A stretch of DNA of 49,181 bases from positions 1 through 49,181 of the forward strand of contig NZ_JASJDK010000029.1 of assembly GCF_030065675.1 (NCBI RefSeq), in the 5' to 3' direction. Positions 24,301 to 33,618 of the stretch are shown here, one piece after another. This DNA comes from Mastigocoleus sp. MO_188.B34. GTDB lineage: Bacteria; Cyanobacteriota; Cyanobacteriia; Cyanobacteriales; Nostocaceae. The position numbers were made by a program, and so were the translations under genes. Position 1 is the stretch's first letter; every line of letters begins with the position of its first letter. The notes beneath the pieces are model-generated. The model ran no database searches. It had not been told where the DNA came from and worked only from the letters and a program-made list of their open reading frames with translations.

Positions 24301-26922
24301 ATGAGTAAGACTACACAACGGACGATTCTAATTATTGATGATTGTCTAGAAGATAGAGAAACTTATCGCCGTTATCTAACCAGAGACAAAAATTACGATT
24401 ACACAATTTTGGAAGCAGAATTGGGTTCTGAAGGTTTAGAACTATGGCTAAATCATCAATTAGATGGGGTTTTGTTAGATTACTTATTACCTGATATTAA
24501 CGGTATTGAATTTCTTGAAGAATTACAAAGAGAAACTCAATCAACTAATCTTCCTGTAGTGATGTTGACAGGACAGGGAGATGAATTAATTGCAGTTAAA
24601 GCAATGAAAGCGGGAGCTTCAGACTATATTGTAAAGGGAAAAATCACAGCCGAAGAATTACGTTTGGCTATTAATTCAGCGGTTGACAAATTCAATTTGC
24701 GCGCTCAATTACAGAAAAGTCAAGATCGCCTTGAGTTAGCACTCGATACAGCTGGGATGGGTACGTGGGAATGGAATTTTCAAAAAAATACCTTTGTTTG
24801 TTCCCAGTTGTTAGCGCAGGTATTAGACATACCCGAAAATAGTTGTTTAGCAACATATGAAAGCTTTTTACAAATAATTCACCCAGAAGATAGAGACATT
24901 GTTGACCGGTCGATAAAATACGCAATTTCTCATAAAAGTGAGTATCAATTAGAATTTCGTCATCTCCGTCGAGATGGTAGCATTGCTTGGATTGAGAGCA
25001 GAGGAAAAATTTATTGCGATCGCAAAAATGAACTGCTGCGAGCGATCGCAACATTCACGGATATAACTGAAGCAAAAAATCAAGAACAGGAGATTCAAAA
25101 GTTCTTTTTACAAGAAAGGTTAGTGTACCAAATAGCTCAACAGGTGCGTCAATCTCTTGATTTAAAAGAAATATTAGAGACAACTGTAAATCAGGTTCGA
25201 TTCTTCTTAAATTGCGATCGGGTAGTAATTTTTCAATTTACAGTTCCAGATTGGAACGGTATGGTACTTACAGAGTCAGTTGGTTTAGATTGGTTAGCAA
25301 TATTGGGAAAAGAGATTTACGATCCTTGCTTTGCAAGCAATTGGGTAGAAAAATATAAACAAGGTAGAGTTCAAAAGGTAGAAAATATTCATGATGGGAA
25401 GTTAACATCTTGTCATGTTGATTTACTAACACAATTTCAGGTTCAAGCTAATTTAGTAGTACCAATTTTAGAAGCTGAAAATTTATGGGGACTACTGATT
25501 GCACATCAATGTTCTAAACCTCGGGAATGGCAAGATTTAGAAATTAGTTTATTAAAACAGTTAGCAACTCAAGTCGGAATTGCAATTCAGCAATCATTGC
25601 TGTTTGATCGAGTAAAAATTGAATTGAATGAGCGCAAACAAACACAGCAAGCGCTAGAAAGTTCATTGCAGCGTGAAAAGTTTTTACGTGAAGAAGCAGA
25701 AAAAGCAAATAGAATTAAAGATGAATTTTTAGCTGTTCTTTCCCATGAATTACGTTCTCCCCTCAATCCAATTTTAGGCTGGTCAAACATCCTCTTAAAA
25801 GACCGCAAACTCAACGAAGAAAGGAAAAAGCAAGCTCTACAAATTATCGAGAAAAATGCCAAAGTTCAGTCCCAGTTAATCGAAGACCTATTAGATATTT
25901 CTCGCATTTTACGCGGTAAGCTCAAATTAGAAGCCGAAAAAGTCAGCCTAGTTAATGTAATATTATCAGCATTGGAAACGGTTAGATTATCCGTAGAAGC
26001 TAAAAACATTGATTTGAAATTTTTAGTTGATACTTCACAGCAGCTAAATTCAAACAACCTCACTGAAGTTATCGATACTGATTTGGGGTTATGGGAAACT
26101 GGAATTGAATCGAATTATCCTAAATATTTAGTATTAGGTGACTCAGCAAGATTACAGCAAATTGTTTGGAATTTACTTTCTAATGGCGTCAAATTTACAC
26201 CTAAAGGTGGAAAACTTACAGTTAAACTAGAAGCGATTGAAAGTCAGGCTAAAATTACAGTCACCGACACTGGTAAGGGAATTACTCAAGAATTCTTACC
26301 CCATGTATTTGATTATTTTCGTCAAGCTGATAGCGCCACAACTAGAAGATTTGGTGGTTTGGGTTTAGGATTAGCAATTGTCCGCTATTTAGTCGAAATG
26401 CATGGTGGGACTGTCAAAGCTGATAGTTTAGGTAAAGATAAAGGTGCAACTTTTACGGTATCTGTACCACTCTTAGAAACTGATAAAACTAAATCTAAAG
26501 ATGATAATTTATCAGCATATGAAATCGAATCACATAATCTAGAAGGTCTTCGGATTTTAGTTGTAGATGACGAGCTAGATTCTCGGGAATTTATTAGTTT
26601 TGTCTTAGAACAAGATGGTGCTGAAGTGATCCAAGTTCCATCTGCGATTGAAGCATTGCAGATATTCCCCAATATACAACCAGATATCTTAGTTAGTGAT
26701 ATCGGAATGCCAGAAATGGATGGATATATGTTACTTAGCGAAATTAGAAAAATACAACCCGAAGCAGGAGGAAATATTCCGGCTATCGCCCTGACTGCAT
26801 ATGCAGGAGAATTGGATCGCAAACAAGCTTTATCCGTCGGGTTTCATTCTCACATCGCCAAACCAGTCGAACCAGATAATTTTATCGCCGTAGTCTTAAA
26901 ACTTACAAACAAATCAGTTTAA
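24301..26922 (+). CDS. Hybrid histidine kinase REC-PAS-GAF-HisKA-HATPase-REC
   Basis: An 873-residue multi-domain kinase. REC1 (8-128) has Asp13-Asp14 and Asp60 (VLLDYLLPDING). PAS/PAC (about 140-258) has GMGTWEWNFQKN and ATFTDITEAK. GAF (about 275-425) has LNCDRVVIFQF and LWGLLIAHQCS, the phytochrome-superfamily pattern; no Cys stands at the usual chromophore position I can identify. HisKA has His482 (AVLSHELRSPLNPI). HATPase_c has NLLSNGVKF, DTGKGI and GLGLGLAIVR. REC2 has Asp800 (ILVSDIGMPEMDG). The GAF could be a light-independent ligand sensor. The position after cphB-rcpB suggests a phosphorelay role. Confidence 0.93.
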   Translation: MSKTTQRTILIIDDCLEDRETYRRYLTRDKNYDYTILEAELGSEGLELWLNHQLDGVLLDYLLPDINGIEFLEELQRETQSTNLPVVMLTGQGDELIAVKAMKAGASDYIVKGKITAEELRLAINSAVDKFNLRAQLQKSQDRLELALDTAGMGTWEWNFQKNTFVCSQLLAQVLDIPENSCLATYESFLQIIHPEDRDIVDRSIKYAISHKSEYQLEFRHLRRDGSIAWIESRGKIYCDRKNELLRAIATFTDITEAKNQEQEIQKFFLQERLVYQIAQQVRQSLDLKEILETTVNQVRFFLNCDRVVIFQFTVPDWNGMVLTESVGLDWLAILGKEIYDPCFASNWVEKYKQGRVQKVENIHDGKLTSCHVDLLTQFQVQANLVVPILEAENLWGLLIAHQCSKPREWQDLEISLLKQLATQVGIAIQQSLLFDRVKIELNERKQTQQALESSLQREKFLREEAEKANRIKDEFLAVLSHELRSPLNPILGWSNILLKDRKLNEERKKQALQIIEKNAKVQSQLIEDLLDISRILRGKLKLEAEKVSLVNVILSALETVRLSVEAKNIDLKFLVDTSQQLNSNNLTEVIDTDLGLWETGIESNYPKYLVLGDSARLQQIVWNLLSNGVKFTPKGGKLTVKLEAIESQAKITVTDTGKGITQEFLPHVFDYFRQADSATTRRFGGLGLGLAIVRYLVEMHGGTVKADSLGKDKGATFTVSVPLLETDKTKSKDDNLSAYEIESHNLEGLRILVVDDELDSREFISFVLEQDGAEVIQVPSAIEALQIFPNIQPDILVSDIGMPEMDGYMLLSEIRKIQPEAGGNIPAIALTAYAGELDRKQALSVGFHSHIAKPVEPDNFIAVVLKLTNKSV

Positions 26923-26925
26923 ACA

Positions 26926-26952
26926 TCCTTTAGTTATTAGTTAAAGGACGTT
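26926..26952 (+). terminator. Weak hairpin after hybrid kinase
   Basis: TCCTTTA (26926-26932) pairs with TAAAGGA (26942-26948) across 9 bases, 3 bases past the stop. The tail CGTTTA has only a short T-run, so termination is uncertain. Confidence 0.35.
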
Positions 26953-27036
26953 TATCTGCATTATGGAGCGATAATCAACATCAAGTATTATGGCTATTTT
27001 TAGCTGTTGGAGTGGGTTTTTTAAGTTTAATAGTTT

Positions 27037-27068
27037 AATAAATTAATAAATTAATAAATTAATAAATT
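27037..27068 (+). repeat. AATAAATT tandem repeat x4
   Basis: Four exact 8-bp units, beginning at the end of the short relic frame. Confidence 0.75.
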
Positions 27069-27763
27069 ATAGTTATTTTGGTTCTCCTGTGTGGTTACAC
27101 ACAGTTGGTTAGATACAGTTTTTCATTGGGCTTCAGCTTTGGGTACTTGCAGTTTCATAAATACCGTCTATATTTATTTTTTCTACAAAGTATAAATATG
27201 AGTGCAACAAAGTAAATCCACAACCAAAAAATCCACTACTTTAATTTTGAGGATAATATGAGGATAAAATTCTTTAGGGTTGTTAACAACAATTAAATTA
27301 AGTTCACCAAAATAATTATATTTAATTCACATCAATATCCATCCGTATACAAAGATATTCTATCTTCAATTAATAAACTTTCTGAAATCAGGGGTAGAAC
27401 AAGCAAAAAATGATACTTTGATGATTTTTTGTAGTCGGTTTGCAGTTGAAAAAATAACTATTTTAGACATACTACACCTTCAATATAAAGTATTTATTTT
27501 TACGTGTTTTTGATAGTACATTGAAGATAGAGAATTCAAGGTGGTGTATTTGGATAACTCCAAGATCGATATACCGCCTGGAAACGCGAAAATTTATTGA
27601 CAGTAATGTTAAATTGAAAAAGATCTAAATACAGAAGGTAAAAATTTCTAAAGCTGTTCTTAAATATAAAGAATTGACAATTCCTAGTTACATATTAATT
27701 ATTTAACTAGTAAATAATTTAGATCGTAAAACCAAGTTATAAAAAATACAATCAACGGCAAGT

Positions 27764-28279
27764 ATGAGGTGGCAAGAATCTATCCCATTTTTACTAACGA
27801 TAGCCGTATTTCTAATTGCGGTTAGTCTTAAAAATCCAATATTGCTGTTTTGTTTGCTGATGGGAAGTTTACTCGTCATCATTATCAGACAAGTTGGAAA
27901 TCAGGTGCATTTACCCAAAAAATGGTTATTAATATGTCAAATTTTAGCAGTTGCAGTTATTTTAAGCGCATTTTGGCTGGATTATTTTGCTGCACCAGCA
28001 CAAGCACAATTCTTTGGTAAGGCAGAAGACTTTTTTAAAAATACCTTAACTCAAGGTGCCGATGCAGGAAACACGCAACCCGCAGTCAGTTTGGTGTTTA
28101 ATGTTTTAAGAGCCCTTTACTTGCTATACATTGCAGTTGCTTTAATTGGTGTGGTCAATGCAGTTCGTAAGGATGAAGATTGGCAAACTGTTGCTAGAAC
28201 ACCTTTACTAGTTGTTGTTGCAGTTACAATCGCTGACGTCCTCACGGGCTTTATCATTGGTGATACCAGTGGTAGCTGA
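27764..28279 (+). CDS. VirB2/TrbC-like pilin subunit candidate
   Basis: A 171-residue hydrophobic protein. Two hydrophobic segments (about 8-42 and 54-71) precede an AxA cleavage-like site after residue 81 (FAAPAQA, then QFFGK). The predicted mature part of 90 residues has two membrane helices, about 107-131 (YLLYIAVALIGVVNAV) and 145-165 (LLVVVAVTIADVLTGFIIG), with a short basic loop between them, as in VirB2/TrbC pilins. The leader is longer than usual. It is the first gene of a cluster in VirB2-B3-B4-B5-B6 order, which supports the call. Sequence similarity alone would not settle it. Followed by STRR heptads. Confidence 0.6.
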   Translation: MRWQESIPFLLTIAVFLIAVSLKNPILLFCLLMGSLLVIIIRQVGNQVHLPKKWLLICQILAVAVILSAFWLDYFAAPAQAQFFGKAEDFFKNTLTQGADAGNTQPAVSLVFNVLRALYLLYIAVALIGVVNAVRKDEDWQTVARTPLLVVVAVTIADVLTGFIIGDTSGS

Positions 28280-28291
28280 GGAATCAGTTAC

Positions 28292-28340
28292 CAGTTGACA
28301 GTTGACAGTTAACAGTTACCAATTACCCATTACCCATTAA
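28292..28340 (+). repeat. STRR heptads (CAGTTGA/CCATTAC type)
   Basis: Seven consecutive 7-mers from CAGTTGA through CAATTAC to CCATTAA fill the gap between the VirB2-like and VirB3-like genes, ending 7 bases before the next ATG. Confidence 0.8.
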
Positions 28341-28346
28341 CACTAA

Positions 28347-28724
28347 ATGTCTGAAGAAAGAGATAAGGATTTTCGACCTGTAAACCGGATATTGGGAACT
28401 CAACCATCATTAGGACCCTTACCCGCAGATCAAGTATTTCCTTGGACGGTTATTGCTTTAGCTTCTTATTTTGTCGTCAATGGAGTTTTTGGAGGAGCTT
28501 TTGAGGATGATTTTCAAAAATGGCTGTGGACTTCATTAATTACCGGTTGGGGTATGGGAACATGGTGGATTTTAACTGGTGGAAGGAGTTGGCGGTTTCT
28601 TAGCAAGTTTATTGGTGTTCCGACTTGGACTAGAGGTGTAGCCCGTTATCGAAGTTTTCTGGAAGTAAAACATGAAGGAAAAAATCGGAAAACAAAGCGT
28701 CGGTCTCGCAGGAAGCGACGTTAG
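28347..28724 (+). CDS. VirB3-like small membrane protein candidate
   Basis: A 125-residue protein with a soluble N-terminus (about 1-28), then hydrophobic segments VFPWTVIALASYFVVNGVFG and WLWTSLITGWGMGTWWILTG, and a strongly basic C-terminus (KTKRRSRRKRR). The size, hydrophobic pair and position directly before the VirB4-like ATPase fit VirB3/TraL/TrbD proteins. Its 3' end overlaps the start of the ATPase gene by 53 bases, a sign of tight co-expression. No specific VirB3 motif is decisive, so the call leans on gene order. Confidence 0.55.
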   Translation: MSEERDKDFRPVNRILGTQPSLGPLPADQVFPWTVIALASYFVVNGVFGGAFEDDFQKWLWTSLITGWGMGTWWILTGGRSWRFLSKFIGVPTWTRGVARYRSFLEVKHEGKNRKTKRRSRRKRR

Positions 28725-31419
28725 ATTAACTCCTTTTGAGGATTCTCTCCATCTTGCTACCATGCTGCAAGTCAGTTTGGATGGTAGGGAAGTGGGAGCT
28801 TATGTTCTTACCAAGGGTAATCAAAAAGATAGATTTTGCTTTGTTTTCGGGTTTGATTGTCAGGGTATTCATACAACCCTCAGACCAGAGCAAGTTGATA
28901 CGATTTGTAATAATATCGAAGCAGGCTTAAAAGATATTCCTGCAGGGGAAAGGCTGACGTTTCATTTAAGCTCCTTTAGCTCGGAAACTCGGCGTCAAGA
29001 GGAATTATCATCTCTAGTTAAGGATGCGGCTTCAGTTGACATCAAATATCTTTTAATGGCGGAGCGTGCCAGGGTGAGAGAATTAACCCGGGATGGTATT
29101 CGCAAACCCAAGTTTTTACGAATTTATGTGACCTATACAGTTGAACCCAACACAGCTGAAACAGATGATTGGATTGAGAGGTTACTTGCAAAGGGTGAAG
29201 ATTGGTGGCTGAGGTTTAAAGGGGACGCCACAGTATTAGCAAACCAGCATTTGGAAACGGTTATCCTTAATGCTTATAAAGAAGGTTTTCGCCGTTGGGA
29301 ACAGATCCTATCCAATAAAATGGGCTTGGATGTCAAAGCCATGAATGCAGGTGAGCTATGGGAAGAAATTTGGTACCGGTTTAACCATAGATCAGCAATT
29401 GAGATTCCCCAATTACTAACCTTAAATGAGGAAGGATTGCACGAAGAGGTTTATTCCGATCTAGCTAGCAGCAAGTTACTGATAGATAATCCCCACAGTA
29501 CAACTTTGCTGATGGAATCCCACATTCCTTGCGCCGATCGCCGTTGGGTGCATGTAAAAAATCGTTATATTGGCGTATTAACTTTTCTAGAGAAACCCGG
29601 AGGTTGGCAAAATAAACAATCCCAATTGCGTTATTTGTGGGAGTTACTCGCCCGGGAAGCGGTTGTTGACACAGAAATTTTTTGTCAGTTGAGCGCAGCA
29701 AATCCGAGCTTGGTTAAAAATACACTACAACGTGTCCTCAAACAATCGAATATGACTGCTACGATGGCGCAATCGAAAAGTAAAACTATCGATGTTAACG
29801 CCCAGTTAAAACTGAAAAAATCCTTAGCAGCACAAGAACAAATTTATGAAGGCGCAGTGCCTATTTATACCGGAATTACGGTTTTAGTACACAGAGACAG
29901 TACAGAAAAGCTAGACGAAGCAACAAAATATATTGAGAACAGCTTTCAACGTCCAGCACAGGTAATAAGGGAAACAGAATATGCTTGGAAAATATGGTTG
30001 CAAACTTTACCTATAGTTTGGGAAGTTTTATTAGCAAAACCCTTTAATCGTCGCCAACTATATTTAACAAATGAAGTACCGGGACTAATACCTCTAGTCC
30101 ATACTCGCGGGGGCGATCGCCAAGGGTTTGAGTTGATTGCTGAAGAAGGTGGAACGCCGGTACATTTAGACTTATTTAAGCAACATAAAAATTTAGCATT
30201 ATTTGCTACTACCCGTGCGGGAAAATCAGTATTAGTATCGGGAATTTTAACCCAAGCCCTAGCGCATAATATTCCGGTCATCGCCTTAGATTTTCCCAAG
30301 CCTGATGGTACATCTACTTTTACCGACTATACGGAATTTATGTCAGGTTGGGGAGCTTATTTTGATATCTCAAAGCAATCAAATAACCTATTTGAACAAC
30401 CAGATTTACGTTTCCTGAGTCCTGAGGAACAACGCGATCGCTTTCAAGATTACGTTGGTTTTTTAGAATCAGCTTTGATGACCATGGTTTTAGGTTCATC
30501 GAACCAAGACCAACTGCTATCACAAACAGTACGTTCGGTTCTCAACTTAGCTCTAACAGCTTTCTTTCAAGATACGGGAATCAATCAAAGATACCGAGAT
30601 GCGATCAAGGGTGGTTTCGGAAGTCATGCTTGGGATAAAACACCCACATTACACGACTTTTTAATATTTTGTTCTCCCGAACATTTACATATGGAAACCT
30701 TAGGTGGAAGAGTAGAAGATGCTCTGAGTCAAATTCACCTCAGATTAAGATTTTGGTTATCAAGTCGTGTGGGTAAAGCTATTTCCTATCCTTCAAGCTT
30801 TCCTACTGATGCTCAGCTTTTGGTATTTGCTCTGAGAAACTTATCGGATAGTGAAGATGCAGCAGTTCTATCGTTAAGTGCTTATTCTGCCGCATTACGC
30901 CGCGCCCTTAGCAGTCCGGCTTCAATATTTTTTATTGATGAAGCACCAATTTTATTTGAATTCGACCAAATTTCTGACTTAGTGGGAAGAATTTGCGCCA
31001 ACGGAGCCAAAGCAGGTGTGAGGGTAATTTTATCAGCCCAAGACCCGGATACGATCGCAAAATCAAAAGCAGCATCGAAAATTTTGCAAAACTTAACTAC
31101 TAGGTTAATTGGAAGGATTCAACCAGTCGCAGTGGATAGTTTTGTCGATATTTTAAAATATCCCCGTCAAATTATTGGACGTAATGCATCAGAAAGCTTT
31201 TTTCCCCGTAAAGAAGGTATTTACAGTCAATGGTTACTTGATGACAACGGAATTTACACTTTTTGTCGGTATTATCCAGGTTACGAGCAACTTGCAGTGG
31301 TAGCAAATAACCCTGACGAACAAAGCGCTCGTCAAAAAAGTATGCAAAAGTATGAAGATAAATATGAAGCGATTTCCACCTTTGCACGTCAACTAGTTGC
31401 ATCTTTGCGGGGAGGTTAG
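28672..31419 (+). CDS. virB4: VirB4/TraC-like ATPase of a type IV secretion system
   Basis: A 915-residue ATPase. The N-terminal half (1-450) is the VirB4-type domain that contacts the membrane complex. The motor domain has a Walker A ATTRAGKSVLVSG with Lys518, then a beta strand IPVIALDFPKPDG. Walker B is SIFFIDEAP with Asp756-Glu757, followed by the sensor-like VRVILSAQDPDT. It energises assembly of pili and substrate transfer, at the inner membrane. The start is the first ATG with homologous-looking sequence (VRLTPFEDSLHLATMLQVSL); it lies inside the previous gene. HIP1-type sites at 30113 and 30437. It lacks a relaxase or coupling-protein neighbour. FtsK/HerA-like relatives exist, but size and neighbours favour VirB4. 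Confidence 0.85.
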   Translation: MKEKIGKQSVGLAGSDVRLTPFEDSLHLATMLQVSLDGREVGAYVLTKGNQKDRFCFVFGFDCQGIHTTLRPEQVDTICNNIEAGLKDIPAGERLTFHLSSFSSETRRQEELSSLVKDAASVDIKYLLMAERARVRELTRDGIRKPKFLRIYVTYTVEPNTAETDDWIERLLAKGEDWWLRFKGDATVLANQHLETVILNAYKEGFRRWEQILSNKMGLDVKAMNAGELWEEIWYRFNHRSAIEIPQLLTLNEEGLHEEVYSDLASSKLLIDNPHSTTLLMESHIPCADRRWVHVKNRYIGVLTFLEKPGGWQNKQSQLRYLWELLAREAVVDTEIFCQLSAANPSLVKNTLQRVLKQSNMTATMAQSKSKTIDVNAQLKLKKSLAAQEQIYEGAVPIYTGITVLVHRDSTEKLDEATKYIENSFQRPAQVIRETEYAWKIWLQTLPIVWEVLLAKPFNRRQLYLTNEVPGLIPLVHTRGGDRQGFELIAEEGGTPVHLDLFKQHKNLALFATTRAGKSVLVSGILTQALAHNIPVIALDFPKPDGTSTFTDYTEFMSGWGAYFDISKQSNNLFEQPDLRFLSPEEQRDRFQDYVGFLESALMTMVLGSSNQDQLLSQTVRSVLNLALTAFFQDTGINQRYRDAIKGGFGSHAWDKTPTLHDFLIFCSPEHLHMETLGGRVEDALSQIHLRLRFWLSSRVGKAISYPSSFPTDAQLLVFALRNLSDSEDAAVLSLSAYSAALRRALSSPASIFFIDEAPILFEFDQISDLVGRICANGAKAGVRVILSAQDPDTIAKSKAASKILQNLTTRLIGRIQPVAVDSFVDILKYPRQIIGRNASESFFPRKEGIYSQWLLDDNGIYTFCRYYPGYEQLAVVANNPDEQSARQKSMQKYEDKYEAISTFARQLVASLRGG

Positions 31420-31541
31420 GGATTAGGGATTAGGGACTGGGGATTGGGGATTAGGGATTGGCGACTGGGGATTAGGGATTGGCGACTAGGAATGAAAAAT
31501 TGAGTAACCAATTACCAATTACCAATTACCAATTACCCATT
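31419..31541 (+). repeat. Two STRR heptad arrays (GGGATTA and ACCAATT)
   Basis: GGGATTA/GGGATTG/GCGACTG units run from the ATPase stop to about 31488. Four exact ACCAATT units and one ACCCATT follow at 31507-31541. Confidence 0.8.
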
Positions 31542-31573
31542 AAAAATTAACAAACTATAAATACTAATAAATT

Positions 31574-32338
31574 ATGCGAAAAACTACTTTTTTAACTATC
31601 TGTTTTACATTTTTAGTCAGCTTACCAGCGATGGCGCGATTGGGATATATATGGACAGATTTTCAAAACTACGCTGTCGATTTTCAAGATTACTTAACAA
31701 ATAATATTGACGAAACTGTAAATCCTGCAGGAGAAGGAAGTTTTACCGCAATTAATAATTCTACAGGTGCACTCAATTTACCCAACCCAATTGATGTAAG
31801 ACAACAGGTCATTCAAGACATAACAGACAATTCACTTTCTGATATTTTTGAAAATAATCCAGCAGTTCAAGGTAAATTAATTGGAAATGAAATCGAACGT
31901 CAACTAACCCGTGCTGCAACAGAATCATACTTTGGTGCAAAAGGACAAGAAAGATTACAAATAAAGCTCGAAACTGTTCAAAATCTCATTGAAAATATTA
32001 ATCGCGAAGCTGATGAAGCCCGTGAAAGTAATCAGAATATCCTCAATCAATTAGCAGGTTTAGGTCAAGCAGCAACCGGTCAAAATTTTCTAGGACGATT
32101 AATTTCAAATCAAACTAATCTACAGCTACAAATTAATAGACAGCAATCAAGAATGATTGCAGAATCTTTAGGTCAAAATATTAAACAAAATCAATATCTA
32201 CAGTATTCTAATTTAAACTTGGCAAATATTTCCCAACAAGTAGAAGAAGCAAATAATGCGCGTCGCTTGGACTCAGCTGCATCTGTTGCAAGACTTTTAA
32301 GAGCTAGTTCCCAATCAGATTTATTTGGTAGAGAATGA
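31574..32338 (+). CDS. Secreted coiled-coil protein, VirB5-like by position
   Basis: A 254-residue protein with a signal peptide (residues 1-21, ending AMA-R). The mature part is polar and largely helical, with a coiled coil at about 125-185 (KLETVQNLIENINREADEAR) and further heptad-like Gln/Asn-rich helices to the C-terminus. Canonical clusters have VirB5 between VirB4 and VirB6, exactly this place, and VirB5/TrbJ proteins are exported helical pilus-tip proteins. I see no conserved motif that proves it. The N-terminal LGYIWTDFQNYAVDFQDYL is unusual. Confidence 0.55.
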   Translation: MRKTTFLTICFTFLVSLPAMARLGYIWTDFQNYAVDFQDYLTNNIDETVNPAGEGSFTAINNSTGALNLPNPIDVRQQVIQDITDNSLSDIFENNPAVQGKLIGNEIERQLTRAATESYFGAKGQERLQIKLETVQNLIENINREADEARESNQNILNQLAGLGQAATGQNFLGRLISNQTNLQLQINRQQSRMIAESLGQNIKQNQYLQYSNLNLANISQQVEEANNARRLDSAASVARLLRASSQSDLFGRE

Positions 32339-32344
32339 GTAGGG

Positions 32345-32414
32345 AGTAAGAAGTAAAAAGTAAAAAGTAAGGAGTAAGAAGTAAGGAGTAAGAAGTAAGA
32401 AGTAAGGAGTAATG
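32345..32414 (+). repeat. STRR heptads (AGTAAGA/AGTAAGG)
   Basis: About ten consecutive 7-mers of AGTAARR type between the VirB5-like and VirB6-like genes. Confidence 0.8.
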
Positions 32415-32472
32415 GTTAATTGGTCAATTATTTTTTTGACTTTTGACTTGTCCTCAACCCTAATTCCCCAAA

Positions 32473-33513
32473 ATGTATATCAAGATATTGGCTCAAACTG
32501 GTGTTGATGAAATTATTGGTGATGGTGCAACAACTGCACGTAGTATCGCTGAGGCTTGGGACGAACAATGGTTAAATTTATTGCAAAATAATAGCAGTGA
32601 AAATTTATATGGTTCTTTAACAAATCTTGGTGTATTTTTTGCGGTGGGTACCCTGCTATTTTTTATGATGCAGTGGCTTAAAGATTTAATTTACAGCGAA
32701 TATTCCCGCCCTATATCGAGTTTAATTTGGCCGTTTATTGTAGTTCTATTATTAACTAATACTGGTAACGGTTCAGTTCTTTCTAGCTTAACCTTAGGTG
32801 TTAGAAATTACATCAATACTATTAATCAACAGGTGGTAAGAATTGGAGATTCAGATCAATATTATCAACAAGCATTAAGTATGAGCGTCGCCGAAGAGGT
32901 TGTAGCTTCTTTTTTGCGTCCTTGTCAATCTTTATCTGGCGAACAGAGAGTTCAGTGTTTTGCTAAAGCTACTGAAAAAACTGATACTCTTTGGCAAGAA
33001 TACCGGGATTTATATGGCGATCGCCCTTGGATTGTGAGGTTGGAAGAACAGGTTAATCAAATTATCTTAAATCCCAATAATGTTTCAGAATTTGCCTTTA
33101 ACTCTCTCCTTGGTTCCACTATTCAACCAAGTATAAAAAGCTTTTTGATTTCTTTACAGTCTGCCTTTCAAAACTTGATAGAAGTTACAATGTTACTTGT
33201 AGCAGCATTGGGTCCTTTAGCTGTGGGTGGTTCATTATTACCTGTCGCTGGAAAACCAATCTTTGCATGGATCACAGGATTTATCGCTATGGGGATTGCC
33301 AAAATTTCTTTCAATATTATTGCTATTTTAACTTCAAGTGCGATTGTAAATGGAACATCTTCAAATCCCAATACCAATATAGACTTGATGTGGTTTATGA
33401 TTTTCCTGGGAGTTTTAGCACCGATTTTATCTTTGTTAATTGCAGCGTCAGGGGGATTTGCTGTTTTTAACGCAATTAGTAATACAAGTTCTTGGGTTAG
33501 TGAGAAAGTTTAG
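32473..33513 (+). CDS. VirB6/TrbL-like polytopic membrane protein candidate
   Basis: A 346-residue membrane protein. A first helix lies near 50-66 (LGVFFAVGTLLFFMMQWL), a second near 78-92 (LIWPFIVVLLLTN), then a periplasmic-size polar stretch with paired Cys (PCQSLSGEQRVQC). A C-terminal group of helices from about 235 on follows: VTMLLVAALGPLAVGGSLLP, IFAWITGFIAMGIAKISFNI, FMIFLGVLAPILSLLIAASG. The AALGPLAVGGSLLPV stretch with GxAKxSFN resembles the VirB6/TrbL core. Location between the VirB5-like and VirB8-like genes fits. No Shine-Dalgarno sequence is visible before the ATG. HIP1 site near 33018. Confidence 0.65.
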   Translation: MYIKILAQTGVDEIIGDGATTARSIAEAWDEQWLNLLQNNSSENLYGSLTNLGVFFAVGTLLFFMMQWLKDLIYSEYSRPISSLIWPFIVVLLLTNTGNGSVLSSLTLGVRNYINTINQQVVRIGDSDQYYQQALSMSVAEEVVASFLRPCQSLSGEQRVQCFAKATEKTDTLWQEYRDLYGDRPWIVRLEEQVNQIILNPNNVSEFAFNSLLGSTIQPSIKSFLISLQSAFQNLIEVTMLLVAALGPLAVGGSLLPVAGKPIFAWITGFIAMGIAKISFNIIAILTSSAIVNGTSSNPNTNIDLMWFMIFLGVLAPILSLLIAASGGFAVFNAISNTSSWVSEKV

Positions 33514-33618
33514 AGCTTAGGGATTGGGGATTAGCGATTAGGTAATTAGTTACTCATTTGCAATTCAATATAGTAATACCCAAGGTAGGTTACCACCAAG
33601 TGATAACAAAAAGTCAAA

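Larger units (their letters stand above)
26923..27763. other. 840-bp AT-rich intergenic region before the secretion cluster
   Basis: It contains a weak hairpin after the hybrid kinase, a 31-codon open stretch (26943-27038) with protein-like composition but no start, four AATAAATT tandem units (27037-27068) and a CTGTGTG-GTTA-CACACAG hairpin (27087-27104). No intact gene is supported; the promoter of the secretion cluster probably lies in the 3' part. Confidence 0.5.

Noticed and set aside
28672-31419. HerA/FtsK-type DNA translocase or phage-defence ATPase
   Set aside because: The 450-residue N-terminal domain, the total length near 900 and neighbours resembling VirB3, VirB6 and VirB10 fit VirB4 better.
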